The translations under genes were made by a program, and so were the position numbers. From positions 1 through 31,156 of the forward strand of contig JAYOMI010000038.1 in the NCBI GenBank assembly GCA_038120765.1: 31,156 bases of DNA, in the 5' to 3' direction. Below the pieces are notes generated by a model. That model saw only the letters and a program-made list of their open reading frames with translations. It was not told the DNA's origin and did not search any database. The first letter of the stretch is position 1. Each line of letters opens with the position of its first letter. The stretch is from CAXBCP01 sp038120765 (GTDB lineage Bacteria; Pseudomonadota; Alphaproteobacteria; MPNO01; UBA830). Shown piece after piece: positions 23,564 to 31,156 of this stretch.

Positions 23564-25111
23564 ATGTTCGCCGGTCTGCGCCATTTTCGCCGAATAATCA
23601 CGGTCGCCCGCATACTCGCGCGCCACGATGCGCTGTTCCCGCTGGAACGGGCCGGGCTGCCGAGAGTGTTTACCGGCCTGTTGCGGCTGGTCCTGCTGGC
23701 GCCGCGCAAACCGGGGATTCGCCGGTTCCGGCCCGGCGAACGCCTCACGCTGGCACTGGCGGCGCTGGGGCCGGCCTTCGTCAAACTTGGGCAGGCGCTT
23801 TCGGTCCGCCCGGACCTTGTCGGCGATGCCCTCGCCAATGACCTTCGATCGCTGCAGGACAACCTGCCTGCCTTCAGCGGCGCCGATGCCCGCGCCATCA
23901 TCAAAGCGGAACTCAGCGGCCCGGTCGAAGACCTGTTCGAATCCTTCGACGACACCGCCATCGCAGCCGCCTCGATCGCCCAGGTTCACAAGGCGACAAC
24001 GCCGGATGGCCAGGCCGTCGCCGTCAAAATCCTGCGTCCCGGTATCGAGGCCGCTTTCGCGCGCGACCTCAACCTGGCGCTCTGGGCGGCCACCCGGCTT
24101 CAGAATTTACGGCCGGATCTCAGCCGCCTGCGTCCGGTCGAAGCGGTGCAGACCATTATTCGATCGGTCGAACTGGAGATGGATCTTCGTTTCGAAGCGG
24201 CGGCGGCGAACGAACTGCGGCAGAACTTCGAAGACGATCCCACGTTCTCCGTACCGGCGGTCGACTGGCTGCGCACGGGCCGGCGGGTCATGACGACCGC
24301 ATGGATCGACGCGACCCCGATGAACGAAATCGACCCGGCGATGGATCGTTCGGACCGTGAGGCGATCGTCGCGAATTTCGCTAGGGCGTTCTTCCTGCAG
24401 GTCTTCCGCGACGGCTTTTTTCACGCAGACCTTCACCCCGGCAATATTTTCGTCGACGCCGAAGGCATCGTTCATGCGGTGGATTTCGGCATCATGGGGC
24501 GGCTGGACCGTCAGACCCGGCAGTATCTTGCCGAAATGCTGCACGGCTTCCTGACGGGCAATTACAGGCGCGTCGCAGAGATCCATATTCAGGCCGGGTA
24601 CGTTCCGGCCACCCAGTCGGTCGATGAATTTGCCCAGGCGGCGCGGTCTATCGCCGAACCGATTTTCGGTCTGCCGCTCAGCGAGATATCGCTCGCCCGG
24701 CTTCTGGCGCAGTTATTCGGGGTCGCCGAGAAATTCGAGATGCGCGCGCAGCCGCAACTGTTGCTGCTGCAGAAAACGATGCTGGTCGCCGAGGGCAGCG
24801 GCCGGAAACTCTATCCCGACATCAATATGTGGGAACTCGCACGCCCGCTGATCGAAGAGTGGATGATCGAGAATATGGGTCCCGAAGCACGCATGCGCGA
24901 AGCGGCCGAGGACATGCTGGAACGGCTGGAACGCCTGCCGCAGCTTATCGCCGAAATGGAAGAAACCGTCGGCGCGGTCGCCCGCAACGGTATTCGCATC
25001 GACCCGGCATCGCTGGAAGCGCTGACCGGCGCGCGGGCCCGCCGCGGCGGCTGGCGGATATGGGTTGTCGCGGCGGCGGCGTTAGCGGTTTTCGTCACGG
25101 TACTGGACTGA
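23564..25111 (+). CDS. ubiB: Ubiquinone biosynthesis protein UbiB (ADCK/ABC1 family)
   Basis: A 515-residue atypical protein-kinase-like ATPase. It has the KxGQ motif FVKLGQ (72-77), the Ala-rich loop AAASIAQVH (134-142), the lysine strand VAVKIL with Lys155, HADLHPGN (287-294) and DFG (307-309), and a C-terminal hydrophobic segment (about 497-513) that anchors it to the membrane. UbiB-type proteins help extract or present ubiquinone precursors for the Ubi complex. It follows ubiE by 3 bases. Length is slightly below the E. coli homologue (546). Confidence 0.96.
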   Translation: MFAGLRHFRRIITVARILARHDALFPLERAGLPRVFTGLLRLVLLAPRKPGIRRFRPGERLTLALAALGPAFVKLGQALSVRPDLVGDALANDLRSLQDNLPAFSGADARAIIKAELSGPVEDLFESFDDTAIAAASIAQVHKATTPDGQAVAVKILRPGIEAAFARDLNLALWAATRLQNLRPDLSRLRPVEAVQTIIRSVELEMDLRFEAAAANELRQNFEDDPTFSVPAVDWLRTGRRVMTTAWIDATPMNEIDPAMDRSDREAIVANFARAFFLQVFRDGFFHADLHPGNIFVDAEGIVHAVDFGIMGRLDRQTRQYLAEMLHGFLTGNYRRVAEIHIQAGYVPATQSVDEFAQAARSIAEPIFGLPLSEISLARLLAQLFGVAEKFEMRAQPQLLLLQKTMLVAEGSGRKLYPDINMWELARPLIEEWMIENMGPEARMREAAEDMLERLERLPQLIAEMEETVGAVARNGIRIDPASLEALTGARARRGGWRIWVVAAAALAVFVTVLD

Positions 25112-25147
25112 ACGCATTTGTTGCCGAAAAGCTTTAAAATCATTAGG

Positions 25148-25165
25148 TTACCGGCTTTCCGGTAA
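25148..25165 (+). other. Hairpin in the coaBC leader
   Basis: TTACCGG and CCGGTAA form a perfect 7-base-pair stem with a CTTT loop in the 68-base gap between ubiB and coaBC. Right behind it, GGGG-TGT-CCCC can pair and would cover the purine-rich ribosome site of coaBC. It might be an attenuator, a weak terminator of ubiB, or translational control; only the symmetry is seen. Confidence 0.4.
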
Positions 25166-25179
25166 GGGGGTGTCCCCGA

Positions 25180-26400
25180 ATGCTCCACGGCAAACGCATA
25201 CTTCTGATTATTTCCGGGGGGATCGCGGCCTATAAATGCCTCGATCTGATCCGGCGGCTTCGCGAACGCGGCGCCGCCGTGCGCTGTGTGCTGACCGATG
25301 CGGCGACCCAGTTCGTCACGCCGCTTTCAGTATCGGCGCTGAGCGAAGACAGGGTCTACGGCGATCTTTTTTCCCTGACCGATGAAGCGGAGATGGGCCA
25401 TATCCAACTCTCGCGCGATGCCGACCTGCTGGTGGTCGCACCGGCAACGGCGAGTATCCTGGCGAAGATGGCCCAGGGTATCGGTGACGATCTGGCAACC
25501 ACGGTTCTCCTTGCCACCGACAAGGATGTTCTGGTCGCCCCGTCGATGAATGTCCGCATGTGGGAACATGCCGCCACGCAGGCGAATATCGCGACGCTCA
25601 AATCCCGGGGCATTCGCTTTGCCGGCCCGACCGATGGCAACATGGCCTGCGGCGAATTCGGCGAAGGCCGGATGGTGGAACCGCTGGAGATCGTCGCCGG
25701 GATCGAAACCTATTTCGCCGCCTCCGCCCCGCTTGCCGGACGCCGCGCCATCGTCACCAGCGGCCCGACATTCGAAGCGATCGACCCCGTACGCTATATC
25801 GCCAACCGGTCATCGGGCAAACAGGGCCATGCCATTGCCGCCGCGCTGGCAGGCATGGGCGCAGAAATCATTCTCGTGACGGGGCCGACCTCCGAAGCCG
25901 CGCCCCCGGGCGTCGAAATCCGGCGGATTGAATCCGCCCGCGAAATGTATGACGCGTGCATGGGCGCCCTACCCGCGGATATTGCCGTTTGTGCCGCCGC
26001 GGTCGCGGACTGGCGGCCGGCAGAACAGGGCAGCAGCAAGATCAAGAAAGACCCGGACGCCGACCCGCCCCGCCTCGAGATGGTCGAAAACCCGGATATC
26101 CTGAAATCCCTTTCCACCGCCGGCAAACAGCGCCCGGCCCTGGTCGTGGGGTTTGCCGCCGAAACCGACGATCTGGTCGAGAACGCGACCGCGAAACGCG
26201 CACGCAAGGAATGCGACTGGATCGTCGCCAACGACGTGTCGCCGGAGACAGGCACGTTCGGCGGCGAGACCAATACCGTCCACCTGATTACGGCAACCAG
26301 TGCCGAAGCCTGGCCCGCGATGCGCAAGACCGACGTCGCCGACCGGCTTGCAGAACGCATTGCCCGTCACTTTGACCAAACAACAGAGGCTGCCGAATGA
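25180..26400 (+). CDS. coaBC: Bifunctional phosphopantothenoylcysteine decarboxylase / phosphopantothenate-cysteine ligase
   Basis: A 406-residue fusion catalysing two steps of coenzyme A synthesis. The CoaC half binds FMN: SGGIAAYK (12-19), active-site His74 (GHIQL), the PASANK-like APATASILAKMA, Asn124 in PSMNVRMW and Cys157 in MACGEFG. The CoaB half starts near 188 with TSGPTFEAIDPVRYIANRSSG and uses CTP to join cysteine. The ATG at 25180 fits the family start. Its stop overlaps the next start as ATGA, so dut is translationally coupled. Confidence 0.97.
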   Translation: MLHGKRILLIISGGIAAYKCLDLIRRLRERGAAVRCVLTDAATQFVTPLSVSALSEDRVYGDLFSLTDEAEMGHIQLSRDADLLVVAPATASILAKMAQGIGDDLATTVLLATDKDVLVAPSMNVRMWEHAATQANIATLKSRGIRFAGPTDGNMACGEFGEGRMVEPLEIVAGIETYFAASAPLAGRRAIVTSGPTFEAIDPVRYIANRSSGKQGHAIAAALAGMGAEIILVTGPTSEAAPPGVEIRRIESAREMYDACMGALPADIAVCAAAVADWRPAEQGSSKIKKDPDADPPRLEMVENPDILKSLSTAGKQRPALVVGFAAETDDLVENATAKRARKECDWIVANDVSPETGTFGGETNTVHLITATSAEAWPAMRKTDVADRLAERIARHFDQTTEAAE

Positions 26401-26846
26401 CGCAGGTCGAAATTGCCGTTACCCGTTTGCCGCATAATACGGACCTGCCCTTGCCCGCCTACGAGACAGCGCAGTCCGCGGGCATGGACCTCGCCGCCGC
26501 AATCGATACACCACTTTCCCTCGCGCCAGGTGAACGCGCGATGGTCCCGACCGGTCTCGCCATCGCGCTCCCTGCAGGTTTTGAGGCACAGGTCAGGCCC
26601 CGGTCCGGACTTGCCGCCAAAAACGGCGTGACGGTCTTGAATACGCCCGGCACGGTGGATGCCGACTATCGGGGCGAAGTGAAAGTTATCCTGATCAATC
26701 TCGGCCGGGAAACATTCGAGATCGAGCGCGGCATGCGGATTGCCCAGATGGTGATCGCACCGGTTACCCAGGCGCGTTTCGCCGAGGTCGATTCCCTGGA
26801 CGAAACCGCGCGCGGCGCCGGCGGCTTCGGCTCGACCGGCACCTGA
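26397..26846 (+). CDS. dut: Deoxyuridine 5'-triphosphate nucleotidohydrolase
   Basis: A 149-residue trimeric dUTPase with all five motifs in order: SAGMDL (27-32), RPRSGLA (67-73), GTVDADYRGE (85-94), RIAQMVI (114-120) and RGAGGFGSTG (139-148). It hydrolyses dUTP to dUMP, keeping uracil out of DNA and feeding dTMP synthesis. It overlaps coaBC by 4 bases; the moeB-like gene follows 15 bases later. Coenzyme A and dUTP genes are often neighbours in this class. Confidence 0.97.
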   Translation: MTQVEIAVTRLPHNTDLPLPAYETAQSAGMDLAAAIDTPLSLAPGERAMVPTGLAIALPAGFEAQVRPRSGLAAKNGVTVLNTPGTVDADYRGEVKVILINLGRETFEIERGMRIAQMVIAPVTQARFAEVDSLDETARGAGGFGSTGT

Positions 26847-26861
26847 CCAAACGTATCGCGG

Positions 26862-27656
26862 ATGGATTTCTCCGATGACCAGATCCAGCGTTATGCGCGT
26901 CATATCGTGCTGCCGGAGGTCGGCGGTATCGGTCAGGAAAAACTTCTGAACGCCCGCGTCCTCGTGATCGGCGCCGGCGGGCTCGGCGCCCCGTTGCTGA
27001 TGTATCTTGCCGCCGCGGGCGTCGGCACTCTGGGCGTGGTCGACGACGATGTTGTGGATCTGTCCAACCTCCAGCGCCAGGTTATTCACGGCACCGGCAA
27101 TATCGGCATGGCGAAGGTTGAAAGCGCCGCCGCAAGCGTTGCGGATATCAATCCGGAGATTTCGTTTGCGCCGCACCCGGTCCGCCTCAACGCTTCGAAT
27201 GTCGACAGCCTGATAGAGCCATACGACCTCGTTGCCGACGGCAGCGACAATTTCGAAACGCGGTTTCTCGTCAACGACGCCTGCCATCTGGCGGGCAAGA
27301 CACTCGTCTCCGCCGCGATCCTGAGGTTCGAAGGCCAGATCGCGACGTTCCGGTCCGGGCTGGGGCAGGGCGCGCCCTGTTACCGGTGCCTGTACCGGGA
27401 ACCGCCGCCGCCCGGCCTGGTGCCGAGCTGCTCCGAGGGCGGCGTTCTGGGCGGGCTGGCAGGGGCCGTCGGCTCCCTGCAGGCAATCGAGGTTCTCAAA
27501 GAAATCATGGGTATCGGCGACAGCCTCGCCGGCTGGCTGATGATCTACGATGCGCTCTCAAGCGAGGTGCAGAAAATGAAACTGCCCCGCGATCCCGCCT
27601 GCCCGCTCTGCGGCGACGCCCCGTCGATTACCGATCTGTCGGCCCACGTTGCGTGA
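26862..27656 (+). CDS. moeB: ThiF/MoeB-family adenylyltransferase
   Basis: A 264-residue E1-like enzyme that adenylates the C-terminal glycine of ubiquitin-fold sulfur carriers such as MoaD or ThiS. It has the nucleotide-binding GAGGLG (37-42), DGSDNFETR (126-134), a zinc site formed by Cys173/Cys176 (CYRC) and Cys247/Cys250 (CPLC), and a further Cys190. No C-terminal rhodanese domain is present, so it resembles MoeB rather than MOCS3; HesA/ThiF roles are also possible. Its stop overlaps the start of the DsrE-like gene. Confidence 0.88.
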   Translation: MDFSDDQIQRYARHIVLPEVGGIGQEKLLNARVLVIGAGGLGAPLLMYLAAAGVGTLGVVDDDVVDLSNLQRQVIHGTGNIGMAKVESAAASVADINPEISFAPHPVRLNASNVDSLIEPYDLVADGSDNFETRFLVNDACHLAGKTLVSAAILRFEGQIATFRSGLGQGAPCYRCLYREPPPPGLVPSCSEGGVLGGLAGAVGSLQAIEVLKEIMGIGDSLAGWLMIYDALSSEVQKMKLPRDPACPLCGDAPSITDLSAHVA

Positions 27657-28039
27657 TGGCATCGCCCGACAAACTCTCCCTGATTATCCAGTCCGGCGAT
27701 TACGACCGTGTCCATTATGCGCTGGTGATGGCGAGTGCCGCCCTCGCCGTGTGCAAGCCGGTCACCCTGTTTTTCACAATGGCGGCGACCCGTGCCCTGA
27801 CGGCCGGCTGGGCGGACGATGCCCGAGAGGCGGCATTCGCCGCGAACGGTCTTGAGACATTCGAAGAGCTTCTCTCCGCCTGCAGCGAACTGGATGCGAC
27901 ATTCATGGTCTGTGAGCTGGGGCTGCGCGCCGAAATGCTGAGCCGGGAAGATTTACGGGGCGATATCCGGATCACCGACGGCAGCGCGGTGAGTTTTCTG
28001 ACGGATGCTTCGGATAAGGGCGCGATGCTGTACGTCTGA
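27656..28039 (+). CDS. DsrE-family sulfur-relay-like protein
   Basis: A 127-residue protein of the DsrE/DsrF-like (peroxiredoxin-related) family. The pattern KLSLIIQSGDYDRVHYALVMASAALA (6-31) followed by KPVTLFFTMAATRAL (34-48) is the family's Rossmann-like core, and Cys86 in FMVCELGL sits where the family's sulfur-carrying cysteine lies. Cys33 and Cys76 are also present. The start ATG overlaps the moeB-like stop (TGATG), so the two proteins are probably made together. A link to sulfur-carrier activation is likely by context, but the pathway is not shown by the sequence. Confidence 0.83.
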   Translation: MASPDKLSLIIQSGDYDRVHYALVMASAALAVCKPVTLFFTMAATRALTAGWADDAREAAFAANGLETFEELLSACSELDATFMVCELGLRAEMLSREDLRGDIRITDGSAVSFLTDASDKGAMLYV

Positions 28040-28057
28040 TTTACGGCAGCGCCCGAT

Positions 28058-29038
28058 TCAGATCTTGTAGACGCGGTCCCGCGGATTGTGCTGGTCGACG
28101 AAACTGCGAATATTGACGATGACTTTCTCGCCCATCGCGATGCGTCCTTCATGGGTCGCGGAACCAAGATGCGGCGCGAGCACGACGTTGTCCAGCTTGA
28201 GCAAGGCCGGTTCGATCTCAGGTTCGCGCTCATACACATCGAGACCCGCGCCGGCAATCTTGTTTTCCGTCAGCAACCGGGCGAGCGCCGCCTCGTCGAT
28301 GATTTCGCCGCGCGCCGTGTTGACCACGAACGCATGGGGCTTGAGCAGATTCAAACGCTCTTCGTTCAACAGATGATGGGTTTCGCTGGTATGGGGACAG
28401 TTAATAGAAATGAAGTCCATATGGGCCAGCATCTGATCCAGGCTTTCCCAGTATGTCGCCTCCAGCTCGGTTTCGATCTCCTCGTGAAGACGCCGCCGGT
28501 TATGGTAGTGCACGGTCATGCCGAAGCCTTTTACCCGTCGGGCGACGGCCTGACCGATGCGGCCCATACCGATAATGCCGAGCCGTTTGCCGGAAATCCG
28601 GTGGCCGATCATGAATGTGGGCGACCACCCTTCCCATTTGCCTGAACGGACCAGGCGGTCTCCCTCTGCCAGCCGGCGGGGAGCCGCAAGCAACAGGCAG
28701 GCCGTCATGTCGGCCGTATCGTCTGTCAGGACGCCCGGCGTGTTGGTCACCACGATCTTCCGGGCATTTGCGGCGTCGAGATCGATATGGTTCACGCCGA
28801 CGCCGAAATTCGCGATCAGTTTGACGGAATCGGGCAGGCGCGCGATCAGGTCGGCATCGATCCTGTCTGTTACCGTGGGGACCAGCACGTTCGCGCCCTC
28901 GGCCGCCGCCACTATTTCATCAGCCGTCATCGGCGCATCACTGGCATTCAGACGCGCGTCGAACAGCTCCATCATGCGCGTCTCCACGTCTCCTGGCAGC
29001 GTCCGGGTAACGATGACGACCGGTTTCCGATTGGGCAT
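28058..29038 (-). CDS. D-isomer-specific 2-hydroxyacid dehydrogenase (glyoxylate/hydroxypyruvate reductase-like)
   Basis: A 326-residue NAD(P)-dependent dehydrogenase. The Rossmann motif is GMGRIG (157-162). The catalytic Arg243 is in TARGEIID, an acidic residue follows in VYEREPE, and His290 is in APHLGSATHEGR. This layout is that of glyoxylate/hydroxypyruvate reductases (GhrB, GyaR). The exact substrate is not decided by sequence. A GGGAGA site is upstream of the ATG at 29038. It is convergent with dsrE (18 bases) and divergent from the SH3 gene. Confidence 0.9.
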   Translation of the reverse strand: MPNRKPVVIVTRTLPGDVETRMMELFDARLNASDAPMTADEIVAAAEGANVLVPTVTDRIDADLIARLPDSVKLIANFGVGVNHIDLDAANARKIVVTNTPGVLTDDTADMTACLLLAAPRRLAEGDRLVRSGKWEGWSPTFMIGHRISGKRLGIIGMGRIGQAVARRVKGFGMTVHYHNRRRLHEEIETELEATYWESLDQMLAHMDFISINCPHTSETHHLLNEERLNLLKPHAFVVNTARGEIIDEAALARLLTENKIAGAGLDVYEREPEIEPALLKLDNVVLAPHLGSATHEGRIAMGEKVIVNIRSFVDQHNPRDRVYKI

Positions 29039-29239
29039 ATTCAGCCCGTCTCCCTGAACCTGTTAACTCTTGGCATTGATTGACTCTGGCGTATCAGGGC
29101 CAAGTGCCGTTGTCCAGACATGTTGCCGCACCATCGTCCGGCATGCAATCCACGCTCCGGGAGGGGTGAAGTAGCGGGGATATACCGAACGACAACCGAA
29201 GACATGGAGCGATTCACCGCACCGGTTTATACTGCCGCC

Positions 29240-29737
29240 ATGTTCCGACCACTGATGATCCTGATCGCCGTTGTCGCGGCGACCGCCCTGCTTCTGGCGA
29301 CCCCTCTGGTCGCCATCGCCGAGACCGGTCTGCCCCTGCCGCGCTTCGTGTCGCTGCGCGCCAACAAGGTGCATCTGAGGACGGGCCCCGGCGTCCGTTA
29401 CCCCGTGGACTGGATATTCGTTCAGCGCAACCTGCCGGTCGAGATCGTGGCGGAATTCGAAAACTGGCGGAAAGTGCGGGACTGGCAGGGCACCGAAGGC
29501 TGGGTACATCGTACCATGCTGTCGGGCCGGCGAACAGCAATCGTGACGGGCGGTATTCAGCCGCTCCGGGAGGAGCCTTCCGCGAGTTCCAGACTCACCG
29601 CCCGCGTGATGGAGAAGGTCATCGCCAAGGTGCTTGAATGCGAGGGTGAGTGGTGCCGTATCGAGATCGGCAAACAACGCGGCTGGATGCGGCGCACCCA
29701 TTTCTGGGGCGTCTACCAGAACGAACGGATCGATTGA
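29240..29737 (+). CDS. Secreted bacterial SH3-domain protein
   Basis: About 165 residues with a signal peptide (MFRPLMILIAVVAATALLLATPLVAIA) and two SH3-like repeats: LRANKVHLRTGPGVRYPVDWIF...GTEGWVHRTMLSG and IQPLREEPSASSRLTARVM...QRGWMRRTHFWG. Bacterial SH3 domains bind peptidoglycan or peptides, so a cell-envelope role is likely. The start is uncertain: an ATG at 29204 would add 12 residues before the signal peptide; 29240 is favoured because the hydrophobic core follows at once. A TATACT six bases before 29240 could give a near-leaderless transcript. Confidence 0.85.
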   Translation: MFRPLMILIAVVAATALLLATPLVAIAETGLPLPRFVSLRANKVHLRTGPGVRYPVDWIFVQRNLPVEIVAEFENWRKVRDWQGTEGWVHRTMLSGRRTAIVTGGIQPLREEPSASSRLTARVMEKVIAKVLECEGEWCRIEIGKQRGWMRRTHFWGVYQNERID

Positions 29738-29799
29738 TTCGGGCGATGAAATCAGCGCGATCGTTGCTGAAGGCGCTGCGGTCGCGGCGTCCGCAGTAG

Positions 29800-29949
29800 C
29801 GGGCCGGTGAAGCCGGAAAGGGGTTTGCGGTCGTCGCGACCGAGATGAAATCCCTCGCCGACCAGACCGCGAAGGCGACAGAGGAAATCTCAGACCAGGC
29901 AAACGAGATCCAGACGGCGATCGGGGAGATCAGCGCCACGATCAACTAA
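29800..29949 (+). pseudogene. Remnant of a methyl-accepting chemotaxis protein gene
   Basis: A 49-codon frame after an in-frame TAG (29797) and ending in TAA reads RAGEAGKGFAVVATEM, then SLADQTAKATEEISDQ, then a coiled-coil tail. This is the part of the chemoreceptor signalling domain just after the conserved hairpin tip, the RAGE(A/H)GxGFAVVAxExxxLA segment. There is no start codon or ribosome site, no intact receptor upstream, and the frame ends about 50 residues on, so this is a decayed or truncated fragment. The rest of 29738-30105 (368 bases in all) contains nothing else I can support. Confidence 0.75.
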
Positions 29950-30105
29950 GGTCGCGGGCAGCAGGCACAGTCCGCTGCCAAAGATTCACCCGGCGATGCC
30001 GAATACACAGAGACGCGGCCTGAGTGGTAGGCTTGGCTGAATCGGCACAGAACGCGCTTTAAACCGCATACCGGGGCCGGGCCCGAAATACATGGAAAGA
30101 CTTGT

Positions 30106-30780
30106 TCAGGCGCTTTGATCGGATGCGCAGGCGCCCCGTATCGTGACCTGGTTGCCCACCCCGTCATAGACGAGATCGTCGAATCCCGCGGCCATGGCGA
30201 GCGACATACCCCGACCGTGCAAGATATGTCTGGGTGCCGTGGTCTCATCGAGATGCTTGCGCCAGTTAAAGCCGGGGCCCTGATCGGTGATGTGGATCTT
30301 GAACTGCTCACCATTACGCAGCAGCTCAACCGATGCAAACCGGTCACCGTATTCCGCGCTGGCAAGGCGCCTTTCGATTTCGGCCTGCCATGTTCCGCCG
30401 GCAAGCAATTCCGACTTATGATCGAAATCGATCTCCAGATTTCCGTGCTCGACGGCATTGATGGCTAATTCCCGCAAACCGAGCGTGACCTCGGGCGCGA
30501 GCGCCAGCGCGGTTGTAGCGATCTTTACGCACTGATCGATATCGTCAAAGGTCTGAACCTTAAGCGTGGCGTGAAAGTGCCTGAAGTGGCTGGCTAGCGG
30601 TTTCTCATCGCCTTCGACGCAGCGCAAGGTGCGGGATATCCACGCAACCGCGTCGATATGGAGCATGCCATGCATCACACAACCCGGTAGGGGCACCGCC
30701 TGATGTTTCTGCGCGCCGGCTGCCGGCATGTACGGGTCTGCAGCATCGTTCCGCTTCGAGAGATGCCTGCGCCGGCTCAT
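30106..30780 (-). CDS. RsbW-like histidine-kinase-type ATPase (anti-sigma / partner-switch)
   Basis: A 224-residue protein with a GHKL ATPase domain of the HATPase_c_2 (RsbW/SpoIIAB-like) type. The N box is ELAINAVEHGN (104-114), G1 is DQGPGF (166-171) and G2 is HGRGMSLA (188-195). Such proteins bind a sigma factor or other partner and are controlled by a PP2C phosphatase; the next gene upstream encodes exactly such a phosphatase, ending 2 bases before this start. The first 65 residues look unlike the domain and may be an extension, and internal ATGs (residues 18, 36, 39) are possible starts. The partner protein is not visible. Confidence 0.82.
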   Translation of the reverse strand: MSRRRHLSKRNDAADPYMPAAGAQKHQAVPLPGCVMHGMLHIDAVAWISRTLRCVEGDEKPLASHFRHFHATLKVQTFDDIDQCVKIATTALALAPEVTLGLRELAINAVEHGNLEIDFDHKSELLAGGTWQAEIERRLASAEYGDRFASVELLRNGEQFKIHITDQGPGFNWRKHLDETTAPRHILHGRGMSLAMAAGFDDLVYDGVGNQVTIRGACASDQSA

Positions 30781-30782
30781 CT

Positions 30783-31156
30783 TCAGGACTTTCCCGGCCG
30801 GGAGAGCATAATCATTGTGAGATCGTCGTTCAGCGGCTCTGTCATCGTATGGTCGAGGAAATCGGTGAGAACGACATCGAAAGGATGACGTTGCGCATCT
30901 ATGCGTCCGGTCAGAGCCGCCTGCATGCGATCTTCGTCATAGACCGGGTTTATCATGTCCGGCGTCTCCGTCAGCGCGTCGCTATACAGGAACAGCGAAC
31001 TGCCGGGCGGAAAAGCCTCTTCATACTCCTCATACGTAGAATCGGCCGTCATGCCGAGAGGGCGCCCCGCGGATTTCAGGAATGCGCCGTCCGGATAGTC
31101 CGGCGACACAATAAATGGCTTGGGACCGGCGGCCGCCGTATAGCGCATCACATCCC
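30783..31156 (-). CDS. SpoIIE/PP2C-type phosphatase, C-terminal part
   Basis: The frame runs off the right edge and shows the last 120 or so residues of a PP2C-like (SpoIIE/RsbU) serine phosphatase: VMRYTAAAGPKPF, the strand FLYSDALTETPD with its metal-site aspartate, and DDLTMIMLSR with the final aspartate pair. RsbU/SpoIIE-type enzymes dephosphorylate an anti-anti-sigma protein. Any N-terminal sensor or response-regulator domain lies outside the window. It is coupled to the RsbW-like gene by a 2-base gap. Confidence 0.85.
   Translation of the reverse strand, partial: DVMRYTAAAGPKPFIVSPDYPDGAFLKSAGRPLGMTADSTYEEYEEAFPPGSSLFLYSDALTETPDMINPVYDEDRMQAALTGRIDAQRHPFDVVLTDFLDHTMTEPLNDDLTMIMLSRPGKS

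Noticed and set aside
1..31156. CRISPR array, tRNA/rRNA genes or complete insertion sequence
   Set aside because: No regularly spaced repeats, no cloverleaf-like or rRNA-like segments and no transposase motifs were recognised; a covariance-model scan would be decisive for small RNAs.

Overview
The window looks like the chromosomal replication-initiation neighbourhood of a GC-rich alphaproteobacterium, most likely of the Rhodospirillales type. Three things support this: the order rpsT, dnaA, dnaN, recF, gyrB with mutM, ubiE, ubiB, coaBC and dut on the other side; a RegB/RegA (PrrBA/ActSR) redox two-component pair with the characteristic quinone-site and linker sequences; and ubiquinone genes. 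No tRNA, rRNA, CRISPR array or complete mobile element was seen.

Left third (1-13600). A tightly overlapping minus-strand operon encodes regB, regA, an HPr-kinase-like P-loop protein and the start of a PqqD-like peptide chaperone that meets the window edge. Facing away from it is an ABC-2 exporter (ATPase plus permease). Then come a divergent CbiB-family membrane protein, a secreted ankyrin protein, a SCO1/SenC copper chaperone with a YcgN-type cysteine-cluster protein, a DapA-superfamily aldolase, two drug/metabolite transporters (EamA and Bcr/CflA), a bifunctional class A penicillin-binding protein and a GNAT acetyltransferase.

Middle (13600-23560). gyrB, recF, dnaN and dnaA lie on the minus strand. 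Directly upstream of dnaA, 4 bases away, is a rhodanese gene. Between it and rpsT is an AT-rich 449-base spacer with a perfect palindrome, two imperfect DnaA-box-like sites and the rpsT terminator; it is the best oriC or dnaA-control candidate here. Next come a small secreted protein, mutM, and, divergently, ubiE.

Right third (22742-31156). A plus-strand run of ubiE, ubiB, coaBC, dut, moeB-like and dsrE-like genes covers ubiquinone, coenzyme A, dUTP clean-up and sulfur-carrier chemistry. Then come a D-2-hydroxyacid dehydrogenase, a divergent secreted SH3 protein, the degraded tail of a chemoreceptor gene, and the edge of a partner-switching module (RsbW-like ATPase plus the C-terminal part of a SpoIIE/PP2C phosphatase).

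Most genes are ordinary housekeeping genes. The parts most worth following up are the coupling of RegBA to an HPrK-like/PqqD-like pair, the rhodanese-dnaA unit with its palindromic control region, the CbiB homologue lacking usual motifs, and the altered MutM zinc finger.
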